Shown here: in pieces, positions 7,967-17,241 of the stretch
Numbering within the stretch: the first letter of the stretch is position 1
How the letters are laid out: every line of letters begins with the position of its first letter
Assembly (NCBI GenBank): GCA_022446795.1
Contig: JAKVBX010000018.1
Span: forward strand, 1 to 64,000
Source of the DNA: Phycisphaerales bacterium
GTDB lineage: Bacteria; Planctomycetota; Phycisphaerae; Phycisphaerales; SM1A02
Direction of reading: 5' to 3'
DNA: 64,000 bases
Notes under the pieces: generated by a model
What the model was told of the DNA's origin: nothing
Database searches by the model: none
The model's input: the letters and a program-made list of their open reading frames with translations, nothing else
Translations under genes and position numbers: made by a program

Positions 7967-10405
7967 ATGACCGGCGCCGACACTGCACCCGTGATGGAGA
8001 CCCAGTCGAAGCCGGGGGGACCGGTCACCGAGCTGGCGCGCGATATGCGCCTCTTCGACATCACCATGGTCGGTGTGGGTGCCATGATCGGTGCAGGCAT
8101 CTTCGCCCTCACCGGCATCGCCGCCGGTCACGCCGGGCCCGCCCTGATCCTGGCCTTCTGCCTCAATGGCGTTCTCACCCTCATGACCGCGATGGTCTAC
8201 GCGGAGTTGGGCAGCGCCATCCCCGCCGCGGGCGGCGGCTACCTCTGGGTCCGATTCGGCCTGCCCGGCCCCTCGGCCTTCCTCGCGGGCTGGATGGACT
8301 GGCTCGCCCATGCGGTGGCCGGTTCGCTCTACGCCGTCATCTTCGGCACCTACATCGTGTGGGGACTGCAGGTCATCTTCGGCCTCGGTGAAGCTCCGAC
8401 CGGTGCCGGTGGCCACGGCGGAGGTGGCACGCTCTTCGGCATGCCGGCGTGGCCATTCGAGAAGGGTCTCACGCTGTTGATCTGCGTGGTTTTCCTGTGG
8501 ATCAACTACCGCGGGTCGAAGGAAACAGGCAAGGCCGGCAACATCATCACGGTGGCGAAGATCGTCGTGATCGCCATCTTCATCGGCGCCGGACTCGTGG
8601 CCATGCTTCGTGCCAGTGGTGCCGTCACCGTGGCCGAGACCTACATCCCCTTCATGCCCAACGGCTTCAGCGGCGTGCTGGTCGCCATGGGACTGACGTT
8701 CATCGCCTTCGAGGGATACGAGATCATCGTGCAGGCCGGCGAGGAGGTCGAGAACCCCCGCCGCAACATCCCCCGTGCCGTCTTCTTCTCGCTCCTGATC
8801 GTCATCCCGATCTACATCCTGGTCGCCATCGTGTGCATCGGTGCCATGCGCATTCCGGAAGACGTGCTGGCGGAAACCGGCTGGGCAGCCTCGGAAACCT
8901 GGCGCTACCTCGCTGGCCTGGGCGAGACCGGCGTCGCCGTGGCCGCCAACGAATTCCTCCCCTGGGGACTCGGTGGCATCCTGCTCGTCATCGGCGCCAT
9001 CCTCTCGACGATGAGCGCCCTGAACGCAACGACCTTTTCATCGACGCGTGTCTCGTTTGCCATGGGCCGGGATCACTACCTGCCCCAGGGCCTCGCCAGG
9101 ATCTCGGCCAAGACGCGGACCCCCACCGTGGCGCTCATGGCCAGCGGTGTCATCATCATCGTCGTGGCCCTGGTGCTGGATGCGGAGCGCGTCGCCGGGG
9201 CGACCTGTGCGATGTTCCTGCTGGTCTTCGCCGCGGTGAACGTCTCCTCGATCACCATCCGCCGCAAGTACGGTGACAAGCTCCGCTATGGCTACGTCGT
9301 TCCGGGATACCCCATCATTCCCCTCGTGGCCGCGGTGGGACAGGTCGGGATCGCCGCCTGGCTGCTGGCCTCGCAACCGATGACCCTGGCCCTGACCGCG
9401 GGATGGATCACCGCGGGCATGATCGTGTACTACCTGTACTCCCAGGGCCAGGAACACGAATTCCGCGCGTCGGCCGTCGTCTTTGAACAGACACCACGGG
9501 TTCCGAAGGAGTCCCCGTACCGCGTACTCGTGCCAGTGGCCAATCCCCAGACGGCGGCACCCCTGGTCGACCTCGCCACGCGCCTGGTCCAACCCGAGTC
9601 GGGTGATGTCATCGTGCTGAACGTGGTCGCGGTTCCCGAGCAGACGCCCTACTGGTCAACCTCGCGTTTCGTCGAGGATGGTCGCCAGGTCGTGCAGGAG
9701 GCGACGGCACAGGCCACCGAATCCGGCCATGACGTGCGCGGCCTGGTCCGCCTCAGTCGTGATCCCGGTCGATCGATCGTCGATACGATCCGTGATCGCG
9801 GCATCAACGCCCTGGTCATGGGCTGGAGTGGCCCCCGCCGCGGACCTCGCGGCAAGGTCCTGGGCACCGAGCTGGATACCGTGCTTCACAAGGCGGACGC
9901 CGATACCGTCGTCCTGCGTGGTGAAGTTCCGAAGATGCCGGAACGGATCCTGATCCCGGCGGCCAACCCGAGGCAGGCCCAGTTCGCGATTCACGTTGCC
10001 GAATCGGTTGCCGGACCATCCACGTGGATCGAACTGCTTCGGGTCCTGCGGTCGGGCGAGGACGAGGAGACCGTTCGCGAGGCGATGCGTGCCGAGGTCT
10101 TCGATATCAATGACGGCGACACGCCGGTTCGGTCACCCAACGTCGGCCTTCCCGTTGACCTGCGACTGGAGGAATCAGCCGATGTCGTGGGTACCATCGT
10201 CGATGCGGCGAAGGCATCGGACCTGGTCATCGTCGGGGCGGCCGCCGAGACCTGGCGACACCGTCGCTCCTTCACCGCGATCCACCGCAGCGTGGCCGCG
10301 GCTTGGGACGGACCGTTGCTGCTGGTGAAGCTGCACTCGGGCCGGGCGCGGTTCGCCACCCAGCAGGTCATCGACTTCATGACATCACGGGAGCCCGAAT
10401 CATGA
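7967..10405 (+). CDS. APC-family amino-acid permease fused to two UspA domains
   Basis: 812 residues. Residues about 20-480 form a 12-helix amino-acid/polyamine/organocation permease, with the family's first-helix glycine motif (VGAMIGAGIFALTGIAAGHAGPA begins near residue 39). Two universal-stress-protein-like domains follow in the cytoplasm: one from about residue 516 (YRVLVPVANPQTA ... NALVMGWSG) and one from about 658 (RILIPAANPRQA ... DLVIVGAAAE). Permease-UspA fusions are known; the Usp part may sense nucleotide or energy state, but the transported substrate cannot be read from sequence. The start is the ATG 8 nt after a TACAAT box. The stop overlaps the next small gene (ATGA). Confidence 0.9.
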   Translation: MTGADTAPVMETQSKPGGPVTELARDMRLFDITMVGVGAMIGAGIFALTGIAAGHAGPALILAFCLNGVLTLMTAMVYAELGSAIPAAGGGYLWVRFGLPGPSAFLAGWMDWLAHAVAGSLYAVIFGTYIVWGLQVIFGLGEAPTGAGGHGGGGTLFGMPAWPFEKGLTLLICVVFLWINYRGSKETGKAGNIITVAKIVVIAIFIGAGLVAMLRASGAVTVAETYIPFMPNGFSGVLVAMGLTFIAFEGYEIIVQAGEEVENPRRNIPRAVFFSLLIVIPIYILVAIVCIGAMRIPEDVLAETGWAASETWRYLAGLGETGVAVAANEFLPWGLGGILLVIGAILSTMSALNATTFSSTRVSFAMGRDHYLPQGLARISAKTRTPTVALMASGVIIIVVALVLDAERVAGATCAMFLLVFAAVNVSSITIRRKYGDKLRYGYVVPGYPIIPLVAAVGQVGIAAWLLASQPMTLALTAGWITAGMIVYYLYSQGQEHEFRASAVVFEQTPRVPKESPYRVLVPVANPQTAAPLVDLATRLVQPESGDVIVLNVVAVPEQTPYWSTSRFVEDGRQVVQEATAQATESGHDVRGLVRLSRDPGRSIVDTIRDRGINALVMGWSGPRRGPRGKVLGTELDTVLHKADADTVVLRGEVPKMPERILIPAANPRQAQFAIHVAESVAGPSTWIELLRVLRSGEDEETVREAMRAEVFDINDGDTPVRSPNVGLPVDLRLEESADVVGTIVDAAKASDLVIVGAAAETWRHRRSFTAIHRSVAAAWDGPLLLVKLHSGRARFATQQVIDFMTSREPES

Positions 10406-10644
10406 GCCTGTCAGATCTCAAGAAGATGCAGCTCCTGCGCCCGGAGGAAGAATGGTCGGGAAGCCCGCAGCGATCCGATGTTCAGCCGCTGCTGGCCATG
10501 ATCACCGCGGCCATCGGCATCCTCGGTTGCATCCTGATGATTGTCGGTGATGGTCGTTCGCTGACCTGGATCGGCCTGCTGCTCTTCTCCGTGGCGCTGG
10601 GTACGTTCACCTGGGTGAACCTCCGCGGCGTCTGGAAGTCCTGA
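10402..10644 (+). CDS. Small two-helix membrane protein, coupled to the permease
   Basis: 80 residues starting MSLSDLKKMQLLRPEEEW, with the ATG inside the permease stop codon. A polar N-terminal third is followed by two hydrophobic segments (LLAMITAAIGILGCILMIV and WIGLLLFSVALGTFTWV). No family is recognised. The overlap suggests it works with or next to the permease, for example as an accessory subunit. The longer upstream extension of the frame overlaps the permease and is unlikely. Confidence 0.7.
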   Translation: MSLSDLKKMQLLRPEEEWSGSPQRSDVQPLLAMITAAIGILGCILMIVGDGRSLTWIGLLLFSVALGTFTWVNLRGVWKS

Positions 10645-10689
10645 CCCAGCGAGCCTGTTAGCATCCGTATTCACTGCAAGGAGATCAGC

Positions 10690-10869
10690 GTGAGTGACAC
10701 ATCAACACCCCAGGGACCCGGTAAGGTCCTCATCTGGTTGCTGCTCCTCCTGGCCTTCGTGGGGATCGGTATCGGGATCTACTTCATGGGTCCCTGGCTG
10801 CAGGACGAGGTCAACTCCGCGCCTGGCGCGGACGCCGGTGCGCCCACCAGGGAAACCACCAGCGAGTGA
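10690..10869 (+). CDS. 59-residue single-pass membrane protein
   Basis: GTG at 10690 with AAGGAG at 10678-10683 and a 6-nt spacer. It encodes MSDTSTPQGPGKVLIW, then one strong transmembrane segment (LLLLLAFVGIGIGIYFM), then a short polar tail rich in Ala, Gly and Thr. Unknown function. It is the third member of the permease run, and its TGA abuts the convergent gene's stop (TGATCA at 10867-10872). Confidence 0.65.
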   Translation: MSDTSTPQGPGKVLIWLLLLLAFVGIGIGIYFMGPWLQDEVNSAPGADAGAPTRETTSE

Positions 10870-12417
10870 TCAGTCGACGGGATCCCGCTGCAGGATCGAG
10901 ACCTCCCACAGGTTGCCCAGGTCAGCGGCCCCTTCGATCCCGTTGCATCGCTCGATGATGCTCGAGGCATCCTCCATGGCGATCTCGCCGAGCAGGCCGG
11001 CCTTGTGCAGCAGGATGTCATCCAGGTCCGCCGACGTGTTTCTCGCATGACCCGAGGGATACATCACCAGGCCACTGTCGAGTTTCGTGCCATCGGTCAA
11101 TTCGATGACCAGTGACGTGGGAATGCCGTCCGGGTAGCGGTCGTCATACTCCTGGCCACCATGCTCGAACTGGATCTTGTCCATGAGACCACGGGTGGTC
11201 TTGTCGGCGATGGCGTCGCGTCCATAGTCGGCCGGTGCGAGCATCAGGAGCTTCCACCAGGCATCATTGCCTTCGGCAAGGGTCCCGCTGCCGGTTTCCG
11301 CGGCCCGTTCGATGGCCTTGCGCAACATGGTCGACACGATGTAGACCATCGAGTGATCGGCGCTCTGCCGGGTCTTGGGATCCCGCTTGGCCGGGTCGCC
11401 GATGATTCCGAAGGCCGGCTCGTAGGCGACGATCGTGATCTGCTTGATCGTGTCGGGATTCTCCAGCACCGTGGGATTGGCGGAGACCAGGTCGATGATT
11501 CCCTGGAGGGCGCCGGCTGACTGGTGCTCGTACAGGCCCAGCTTGAAGTGCATGCCCATGACCGCGAAGTCATCGCCGCCGGTGGAGAGCACCAGGTCGA
11601 ACGGGCTGTCGCCATCGGTGGGCTCGAACTGTCGCCAGATCGCCTCGGGGTTCCGGAAGATGTCCCGCGGGCCGATGAAGCCCTTCATCGAACGCTTCAT
11701 CGACAGGATGGCGACCTCGGTGCTGATGGCGGCCGAGGCGCCCTTGGAATCGGACAGTTGCTTGCCGGCTCGAATGGCTCGCCAGGGAATGTAGTGCGCC
11801 ACGACCATGCCGATGGCCGACTCGATCTGTTCCGGCGTAGCGCCCAGCATCGCACCGTAGACGGCGGCCGAGGCGATGGCACCATGAACGACATGATCGA
11901 TCTTGTATGACTTGAGGCTGAACACCTCCGCGAGTCGACCGCGGATCTCGTCCAGGCAGATCATGCCTCGAAGCGCGGCGGCACCATCCAGCCCCGCGAC
12001 CTGGGCGGCGGCGATGGGCACGGCATAGAAGTCGTTGTGACCGAATTCACCGGCCGTGTGACCGAGCGTCGGGTTGTAACCGAAGTTCGTTCCGTTGCTG
12101 TCCCACTCGCGGACCGCGCTGGCATTGGCGGCGATGGCCTTCTCCGGCGCCACGCGTTGGCTGGAACCGAAGACCGTCGCGCCGCCATCGGACGGGTAGG
12201 TCAGGGCCTCGTCACGAAGCACGACCGGGGCATTGGTCTGCAGGGCCAGGGCCGAGAGGCCGCAGAGCACGCTGTCGGTGAAGAACTGGATCGTGCGATG
12301 CTTCACCGCGCTGGAGGGATCTCCCGTTCGCATGAACTCGCAGGCGTAGGTTCCGATACCCAGGGCCTGGTTCTCGTTACGGGGAAGGGTCATGCTGCTG
12401 GCCGTGGCGGTAGTCAT
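10870..12417 (-). CDS. MmgE/PrpD family protein (2-methylcitrate dehydratase-like)
   Basis: 515 residues from the ATG at 12417, the first Met that clears the preceding gene. The sequence fits the MmgE/PrpD family over its full length: an N-terminal helical domain with 'FTDSVLCGLSALALQTNAP', then 'NDFYAVPIAAAQ', 'VVHGAIASAAVYGAMLGATPEQIESAIG', and a C-terminal dimer domain. Family members dehydrate 2-methylcitrate in the propionate methylcitrate cycle, though some act on other tricarboxylates such as citrate or aconitate. No prpB or prpC is nearby, so the substrate is uncertain. It lies 34 nt downstream of fbp and may share its transcript. Confidence 0.85.
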   Translation of the reverse strand: MTTATASSMTLPRNENQALGIGTYACEFMRTGDPSSAVKHRTIQFFTDSVLCGLSALALQTNAPVVLRDEALTYPSDGGATVFGSSQRVAPEKAIAANASAVREWDSNGTNFGYNPTLGHTAGEFGHNDFYAVPIAAAQVAGLDGAAALRGMICLDEIRGRLAEVFSLKSYKIDHVVHGAIASAAVYGAMLGATPEQIESAIGMVVAHYIPWRAIRAGKQLSDSKGASAAISTEVAILSMKRSMKGFIGPRDIFRNPEAIWRQFEPTDGDSPFDLVLSTGGDDFAVMGMHFKLGLYEHQSAGALQGIIDLVSANPTVLENPDTIKQITIVAYEPAFGIIGDPAKRDPKTRQSADHSMVYIVSTMLRKAIERAAETGSGTLAEGNDAWWKLLMLAPADYGRDAIADKTTRGLMDKIQFEHGGQEYDDRYPDGIPTSLVIELTDGTKLDSGLVMYPSGHARNTSADLDDILLHKAGLLGEIAMEDASSIIERCNGIEGAADLGNLWEVSILQRDPVD

Positions 12418-12451
12418 CGGTAGAGGTGTTCCAATTGAGGTTTCGGGGGAA

Positions 12452-13423
12452 TCAGGATTCCGACAGGAATCGCTCGACGTGATCGACTTCATCGGAAGAT
12501 CCCATCACGACGGGAATGCGCTGGTGAAGGTCGGTCGGCTTGACGTCGAGCAACCGGGTTCCGGCGCCGGCGATCGATCGACCACCAGCCTGCTCGATGA
12601 GCATGCTCATCGGCATGGCCTCATAGAGGTATCGAAGCTTGCCCTCGGCATGATCCACCGTCGGCGGGTAGATGAAGACGCCGCCCTTGAGCAGCGTGCG
12701 GTGGATATCAGCCACCATCGATCCGATGTAGCGGCTGGAGTACCCATCGGAGTGAGCCCATTCCAGGTAGCGGCGATAGCCGTCCGGGAAGCGATCAACA
12801 TAGGCCTCGTTGATGGAATAGACCTTGCGCGTCTTCGGGATCTTGAGGTCACGCTTCACCAGGACGAACGAGCCGATCGAATGATCCAGCACGAACATGT
12901 CCACGCCGCGACCCGTGGTCAGGACGAAGACGGTCGATGAGCCATAGAGGACATAGCCGGCGGCGACCTGGCGGGACTCGGGCGCGAGAATCATGTGCTC
13001 GGGTGTTCCCTTCACGCCATCGCCCAGGCGAACCACGCTGAAGATGGTCCCGACCCCGACGGAGACGTCGAGGTTCGATGAACCGTCCAGGGGATCGAAG
13101 AGAACGGCGTAGCGTCCACCATCCTCGTGACTGCGGAGGATGGTCGGGGTTTCCTCTTCCTCGGAAACGAGCGCGCCGATGTTGGCTCGGCTGCCCAGGC
13201 AGGACTTGATGATCTCGTTGGCGATGACATCCAGCTTCTGCTGGGTCTCGCCCTGGACATTGGTCTCGCCCAGCTCGCCGATCACATCCTCGATCCGGGC
13301 CCGACGGACCTTGTTTCCAATGGTCTTGGTCGCCAGGGAAATCGCGGAGAGGATCCATGAGAAATCCCCCGTTGCACCCGGGTATTGGCGTTCCTCAGCG
13401 AGCACGTGGCTCTGGAGGGACAT
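12452..13423 (-). CDS. fbp: Fructose-1,6-bisphosphatase, class 1
   Basis: Hydrolyses fructose 1,6-bisphosphate to fructose 6-phosphate in gluconeogenesis or sugar-phosphate cycling. The class 1 metal site is present (GALVSEEEE, then FDPLDGSSNLDVSVGVGTIF), as is the sugar-phosphate loop GKLRYLYEAMPM. I chose the second Met (MSLQSHVL, 13423; 323 residues) because it matches the usual family N-terminus. In addition, a TATACG box at 13455-13450 lies only 2 nt upstream of the first Met (13447), which would leave no room for a leader. The longer 331-residue form is possible. Confidence 0.9.
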   Translation of the reverse strand: MSLQSHVLAEERQYPGATGDFSWILSAISLATKTIGNKVRRARIEDVIGELGETNVQGETQQKLDVIANEIIKSCLGSRANIGALVSEEEETPTILRSHEDGGRYAVLFDPLDGSSNLDVSVGVGTIFSVVRLGDGVKGTPEHMILAPESRQVAAGYVLYGSSTVFVLTTGRGVDMFVLDHSIGSFVLVKRDLKIPKTRKVYSINEAYVDRFPDGYRRYLEWAHSDGYSSRYIGSMVADIHRTLLKGGVFIYPPTVDHAEGKLRYLYEAMPMSMLIEQAGGRSIAGAGTRLLDVKPTDLHQRIPVVMGSSDEVDHVERFLSES

Positions 13424-13559
13424 CAGGTTGTCATCGGTCCACGGCATGTCGTATAGGATGCCCCGTTCGCCGGCGGGACTGACCTCCGGCGTTCACGAAG
13501 ATACCGATTGTAACGAGCCTCACCGGACCACTGCCGGGAGCCGCCGGGAGACCAGATCA

Positions 13560-14729
13560 ATGAGCCATTCCGTCATTCTCGCCGCCCGTCGTACCCCCAT
13601 CGGCCGCTTCATGGGTGGTCTCAGCCGCGTTCCCTCGCCCCAGCTGGGGGCCGTGGCGATCGAGGCCGCCCTGGAACAGTCCGGAGGCCCTGCGGTTGAC
13701 GAGTGCATCATGGGATGCGTCCTCCAGGCGGGCCTGGGTCAGAACCCGGCCCGTCAGGCCGGGCTCAAGGCGGGTCTGCCGCCGACGCTCAGTGCCCAGA
13801 CGGTCAACAAGGTCTGTGGGTCCGGACTCCAGAGCGTGATGCTGGCGGACCAGTCCATTCGTGCCGGTGACAATTCAGTCGTCGTGGCCGGCGGTTTCGA
13901 GAACATGTCTGCGGCACCACACCTGGCCAATGTCCGCGCTGGATTGAAGTTCGGCGACGGTGCGCTGGTTGATCACATGGCCCATGACGGCCTGACCTGC
14001 GCCTTCGAGGAATGGGGCATGGGCTTTGCCGCCGAGCACACGGCGGACAAGGTCGGCGTGTCCCGGGAGGACATGGATGCCTTCTCCGCGCGATCCCACC
14101 AGCGGGCGGCCGAGGCGACCGAGAAGGGTTGGTTCACCAGCGAGATCATTCCGATGGAAGCCAAGTCCATCAAGCAGAAGGCGGACGTGACGCAGGATGA
14201 AGGCATCCGTGGCGACTCGACCGCCGAGGGTCTTGGCAAGCTTCGCCCCGCGTTCAAGAAGGACGGCACGGTGACCGCCGGCAATGCCTCGCAGATCAGT
14301 GACGGTGCAGCCGCGATCGTGGTGGCCAGTGCAGAGGCAGCCAGCCAGATGGGCGCCACGCCGATGGCTCGGATCGTCGGGACGCATACCCAGGGCGTGG
14401 AGCCCCGGGACCTCTTCGAAGCACCTGGCCTGGGCATCGAGGCGCTGCTGGCCCGCCATGAGCTGTCGACGAATGACATCGACCTCTACGAGATCAACGA
14501 GGCCTTCGCCGCCCAGGCGATCGCGAATATCCGGCACCTGAAGCTGGACGAGGACAAGGTCAACATCTGCGGCGGTGGAATCGCCCTTGGACACCCCATC
14601 GGTGGGTCGGGGGCACGCGTGCTCACGACATTGCTGCACCAGATGCAACGCGTGGATGCCAAGCGGGGCATCGCCAGCCTGTGCCTCGGTGGTGGCAACG
14701 CGGTGTCGATGCTCGTCGAACGCGACTGA
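13560..14729 (+). CDS. Acetyl-CoA C-acetyltransferase (thiolase)
   Basis: 389 residues, the normal thiolase length. It condenses or cleaves acyl-CoA units (acetoacetyl-CoA and related). The nucleophilic cysteine is Cys86 in NKVCGSGLQSV. The second-half motifs GGGIALGHPIGGSGARVL (catalytic His) and SLCLGGGNA (catalytic Cys) are intact. The start is the ATG at 13560 with GGGAG about 9 nt upstream; the open frame further upstream overlaps fbp and is not thiolase-like. Biosynthetic and degradative thiolases cannot be separated from sequence alone, and no beta-oxidation or polyhydroxybutyrate genes are adjacent. Confidence 0.92.
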   Translation: MSHSVILAARRTPIGRFMGGLSRVPSPQLGAVAIEAALEQSGGPAVDECIMGCVLQAGLGQNPARQAGLKAGLPPTLSAQTVNKVCGSGLQSVMLADQSIRAGDNSVVVAGGFENMSAAPHLANVRAGLKFGDGALVDHMAHDGLTCAFEEWGMGFAAEHTADKVGVSREDMDAFSARSHQRAAEATEKGWFTSEIIPMEAKSIKQKADVTQDEGIRGDSTAEGLGKLRPAFKKDGTVTAGNASQISDGAAAIVVASAEAASQMGATPMARIVGTHTQGVEPRDLFEAPGLGIEALLARHELSTNDIDLYEINEAFAAQAIANIRHLKLDEDKVNICGGGIALGHPIGGSGARVLTTLLHQMQRVDAKRGIASLCLGGGNAVSMLVERD

Positions 14730-14735
14730 GTCGAA

Positions 14736-15959
14736 TCAACCGACCGGGATGGTCAGGATCGGCGCTGCGTTTCCAGAATCATTCCTGCTCATCTGCAGGT
14801 TGAGCAATTCAACCACCAGGGTGAAGGTGCGCTTGGACGCCAGTTCCCGATCATCGATGAAGAACCAGCAGTTCCGGGATCGGACGGCGACCCAGGCATC
14901 CTTCGGCGGATCAACCGCTTCATGCACATGAAAGGCGACGTCCAGGAAATCCTGGACCATGATCGGGTGCGACGAGGGATCCAGGACGGGCAATGCCCGT
15001 TGCCCCTGTGCATCGCGCATGGGGAGTTGCACGGCCAGGCTCAGGAGGTTCATCACCCCATAGAACGACCGCATCCGGACCCGGACGCTGTCGGTGGGTG
15101 TCGTGGGCCGTTGCTCGAACTTCAGATCGCTCAACCAGAAGAAGGGCTGCGTCGTGTCGAGGTTGAACAAGTCGATGATGGTCTTCCCGGCCTCGGACTG
15201 CTGTCCCTCCGGTGAAATCCAGATCACCGGCTCCAGCGCATAGGTGTGGAGCGCCCAGACCTCCGGGTCATCGTCAAGTGGCCGCCAACGCTTGCCGCTC
15301 TGGACGGCGGCCAGGAAGTCGGAGGGATCGAGCTTGTCCTGGGAGACGGCGCCGTCGTAGTCGTCATATGCCTTGAGGAAACCGCACATGATGTCGTTGT
15401 TTTCCTCGAGACTATGCAAGGCAACCAGGAAGTCGCCGTACTCCGGATCACCACCGCGGGCGGGAAGGGTTCCAGCGGCGGTGTAGTTCCGGACACCGTT
15501 GACGCTTTCCACCAGCAGCGCGAAGATGTGATCCAGCCGATAGCCCGCGCCGGACAGGTAGGCGATGTTGGTGGGATCAATGGACCCCAGGAGCTGCTTG
15601 GCAACCTCCTCACCCTGTCGCGGGGTGATGGAGATCGTCGGATTGTCGCGGAAGGCCAGTGAACCTTCGAGGCCCCAGGTGGCCGGGCCCTGGACACCAT
15701 CGGTCCAGCCGACGTTGCCGGTCCCGCTTGATGTCGTCTCGAAATTCGTATTGATGCTCGATACGGAGACGAACTGGGGCGCCTCGGCATATCGCATGCG
15801 CACGATGTTCAGCAGCAGTTCCTCGTTCATCACCTGCCGCACGGCCTTGTTGTAGTCGATGTGCGTCCTGACGATGAGATCGGGACCGTTGGTGCAGGCC
15901 ATCGGAAAGAAGAATGCCAATCCAAGGGTGCCAACGCCGACGAGTCTCGTGAGTCTCAT
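14736..15959 (-). CDS. Lipoprotein of unknown function (NEELLLNIVRMRY type)
   Basis: 407 residues from the ATG at 15959, which has AGGTGGT just upstream. A lipoprotein signal peptide (VGTLGLAFFFPMAC) puts the mature protein on the outer face of a membrane. The first mature segment, 'NEELLLNIVRMRYAEAPQFVSVSSI', resembles a family of uncharacterised lipoproteins found in many Gram-negative bacteria. No enzymatic motif is visible. It is transcribed divergently from the Nramp-like gene, with only 38 nt between starts. Confidence 0.7.
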   Translation of the reverse strand: MRLTRLVGVGTLGLAFFFPMACTNGPDLIVRTHIDYNKAVRQVMNEELLLNIVRMRYAEAPQFVSVSSINTNFETTSSGTGNVGWTDGVQGPATWGLEGSLAFRDNPTISITPRQGEEVAKQLLGSIDPTNIAYLSGAGYRLDHIFALLVESVNGVRNYTAAGTLPARGGDPEYGDFLVALHSLEENNDIMCGFLKAYDDYDGAVSQDKLDPSDFLAAVQSGKRWRPLDDDPEVWALHTYALEPVIWISPEGQQSEAGKTIIDLFNLDTTQPFFWLSDLKFEQRPTTPTDSVRVRMRSFYGVMNLLSLAVQLPMRDAQGQRALPVLDPSSHPIMVQDFLDVAFHVHEAVDPPKDAWVAVRSRNCWFFIDDRELASKRTFTLVVELLNLQMSRNDSGNAAPILTIPVG

Positions 15960-15982
15960 GATCACCACCTCGCGTGGCATGG

Positions 15983-15988
15983 TATACC
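15983..15988 (+). promoter_or_regulatory. Putative -10 box (TATACC) of the Nramp-like gene
   Basis: TATACC ends 9 nt before the ATG at 15998. The box lies in the short divergent spacer, with no Shine-Dalgarno sequence before the plus-strand start, which fits a leaderless or very short-leader transcript. Confidence 0.35.
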
Positions 15989-15997
15989 CTTGGCACC

Positions 15998-17239
15998 ATG
16001 TCCATGAGACGCCCCGGAATGCTGGCCGTGATCGGGCCCGGTCTGCTGGTTGCCGCCACCGGCGTCGGTGCTGGTGACCTCGCGACCGCCGGGTTCACTG
16101 GTGCGATGCTGGGTCCAGCGGTGGCCTGGGCAGTCGTGCTGGGCGCCGTGCTCAAGTACGTGCTGACCGAGGGTCTTGCCAGGTGGCAACTGGCCACCGG
16201 ACAGACCCTGCTGGAAGGTGTTGGTCAACGCATCGGACGATGGGCGCTGGTGCTCTTCCTGCTGTACATGATTCCGTTCTCGTACGTCGTTGGCGGCGCG
16301 CTCATCTCGGCCTGCGGCATCACGACGAATTCGATCTTTCCACTGGTGGCGGACGACCCACAGGTGGGCAAGCTGGTCTACGGCTCCATCATCAGCCTGA
16401 TCGGCCTGGCCATCGCCTGGATCGGTGGCTTTGCGATCTTCGAACGCATCATGGCCGTGTGCATCGCGATCATGTTCGTGGCGGTCCTGGTGACGGCGGT
16501 TCTGCTGGAACCAGATTGGGGCGCCGTTCTGCAGGGCGCCTTCGTTCCAACGATCCCGGACGCCACCAGCGAGGAGTTCACCTGGACACTTTCGCTGCTG
16601 GGTGGTGTTGGCGGCACCGTCACGCTGTTGTGCTATGGCTACTGGATTCACCAGCAGGGTCGGGAAGGGCCATCCTGGCTGTCGACCTGTCGGCTCGACC
16701 TGGTCATCGGCTACGTCTTCACCGGACTCTTCGGCATCGCGATGCTGCTGATCGCATCAGGTGCCAACATCAGTGCCACGGGAACCAACCTGATCGTCGA
16801 ACTGGCGGCGGGACTCGTGGAACCGCTGGGTGAGTGGGCGCGGTGGGTGTTTCTCATCGGTGCCTGGGCGGCGGTGACCAGCAGCCTTCTTGGCGTCTGG
16901 CAGGCGATTCCGATGCTGTTTACCGATGCGCTTCGCGGCGCCTGTGGACTCCCGCGGCTTGACGCTGATGAGCTGGTCAAGACCACCACATCGAGGATCT
17001 TCCTGGTCCTGCTGGCCATCCTGCCGGTGATCCAGGCGTGGCAGTCCTTCAAGGAAGCACAGAAGGTCTATGCCGTGCTCGGGGCGTTCTTCCTTCCCCT
17101 GCTGGCCATCGTCCTGCTCGTGCTCAACGGCCGCAAGCGGCTCGTGGGCAAGGGCTATCGCAATGGACCCGTGACCATCGGCATGCTGCTGCTGACCCTG
17201 GCGATCTTCGTCATCTACGGCTGGAACAAGCTGACCTGA
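15998..17239 (+). CDS. Nramp-family transporter lacking the canonical metal motifs
   Basis: 413 residues, 11-12 predicted transmembrane helices. The first helix carries GPGLLVAATGVGAGDLATA, which aligns with the Nramp metal helix but has GAGD where classical Mn2+/Fe2+ carriers have DPGN. The sixth helix region (GGVGGTVTLLCYGYWIHQQG) lacks the MPH motif. Nramp-related proteins with altered motifs include Mg2+ and other non-canonical carriers, so I call the fold but not the substrate. Starts at 15998 (MSMRRPGML) and 16004 are both possible. Confidence 0.8.
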   Translation: MSMRRPGMLAVIGPGLLVAATGVGAGDLATAGFTGAMLGPAVAWAVVLGAVLKYVLTEGLARWQLATGQTLLEGVGQRIGRWALVLFLLYMIPFSYVVGGALISACGITTNSIFPLVADDPQVGKLVYGSIISLIGLAIAWIGGFAIFERIMAVCIAIMFVAVLVTAVLLEPDWGAVLQGAFVPTIPDATSEEFTWTLSLLGGVGGTVTLLCYGYWIHQQGREGPSWLSTCRLDLVIGYVFTGLFGIAMLLIASGANISATGTNLIVELAAGLVEPLGEWARWVFLIGAWAAVTSSLLGVWQAIPMLFTDALRGACGLPRLDADELVKTTTSRIFLVLLAILPVIQAWQSFKEAQKVYAVLGAFFLPLLAIVLLVLNGRKRLVGKGYRNGPVTIGMLLLTLAIFVIYGWNKLT

Positions 17240-17241
17240 AC

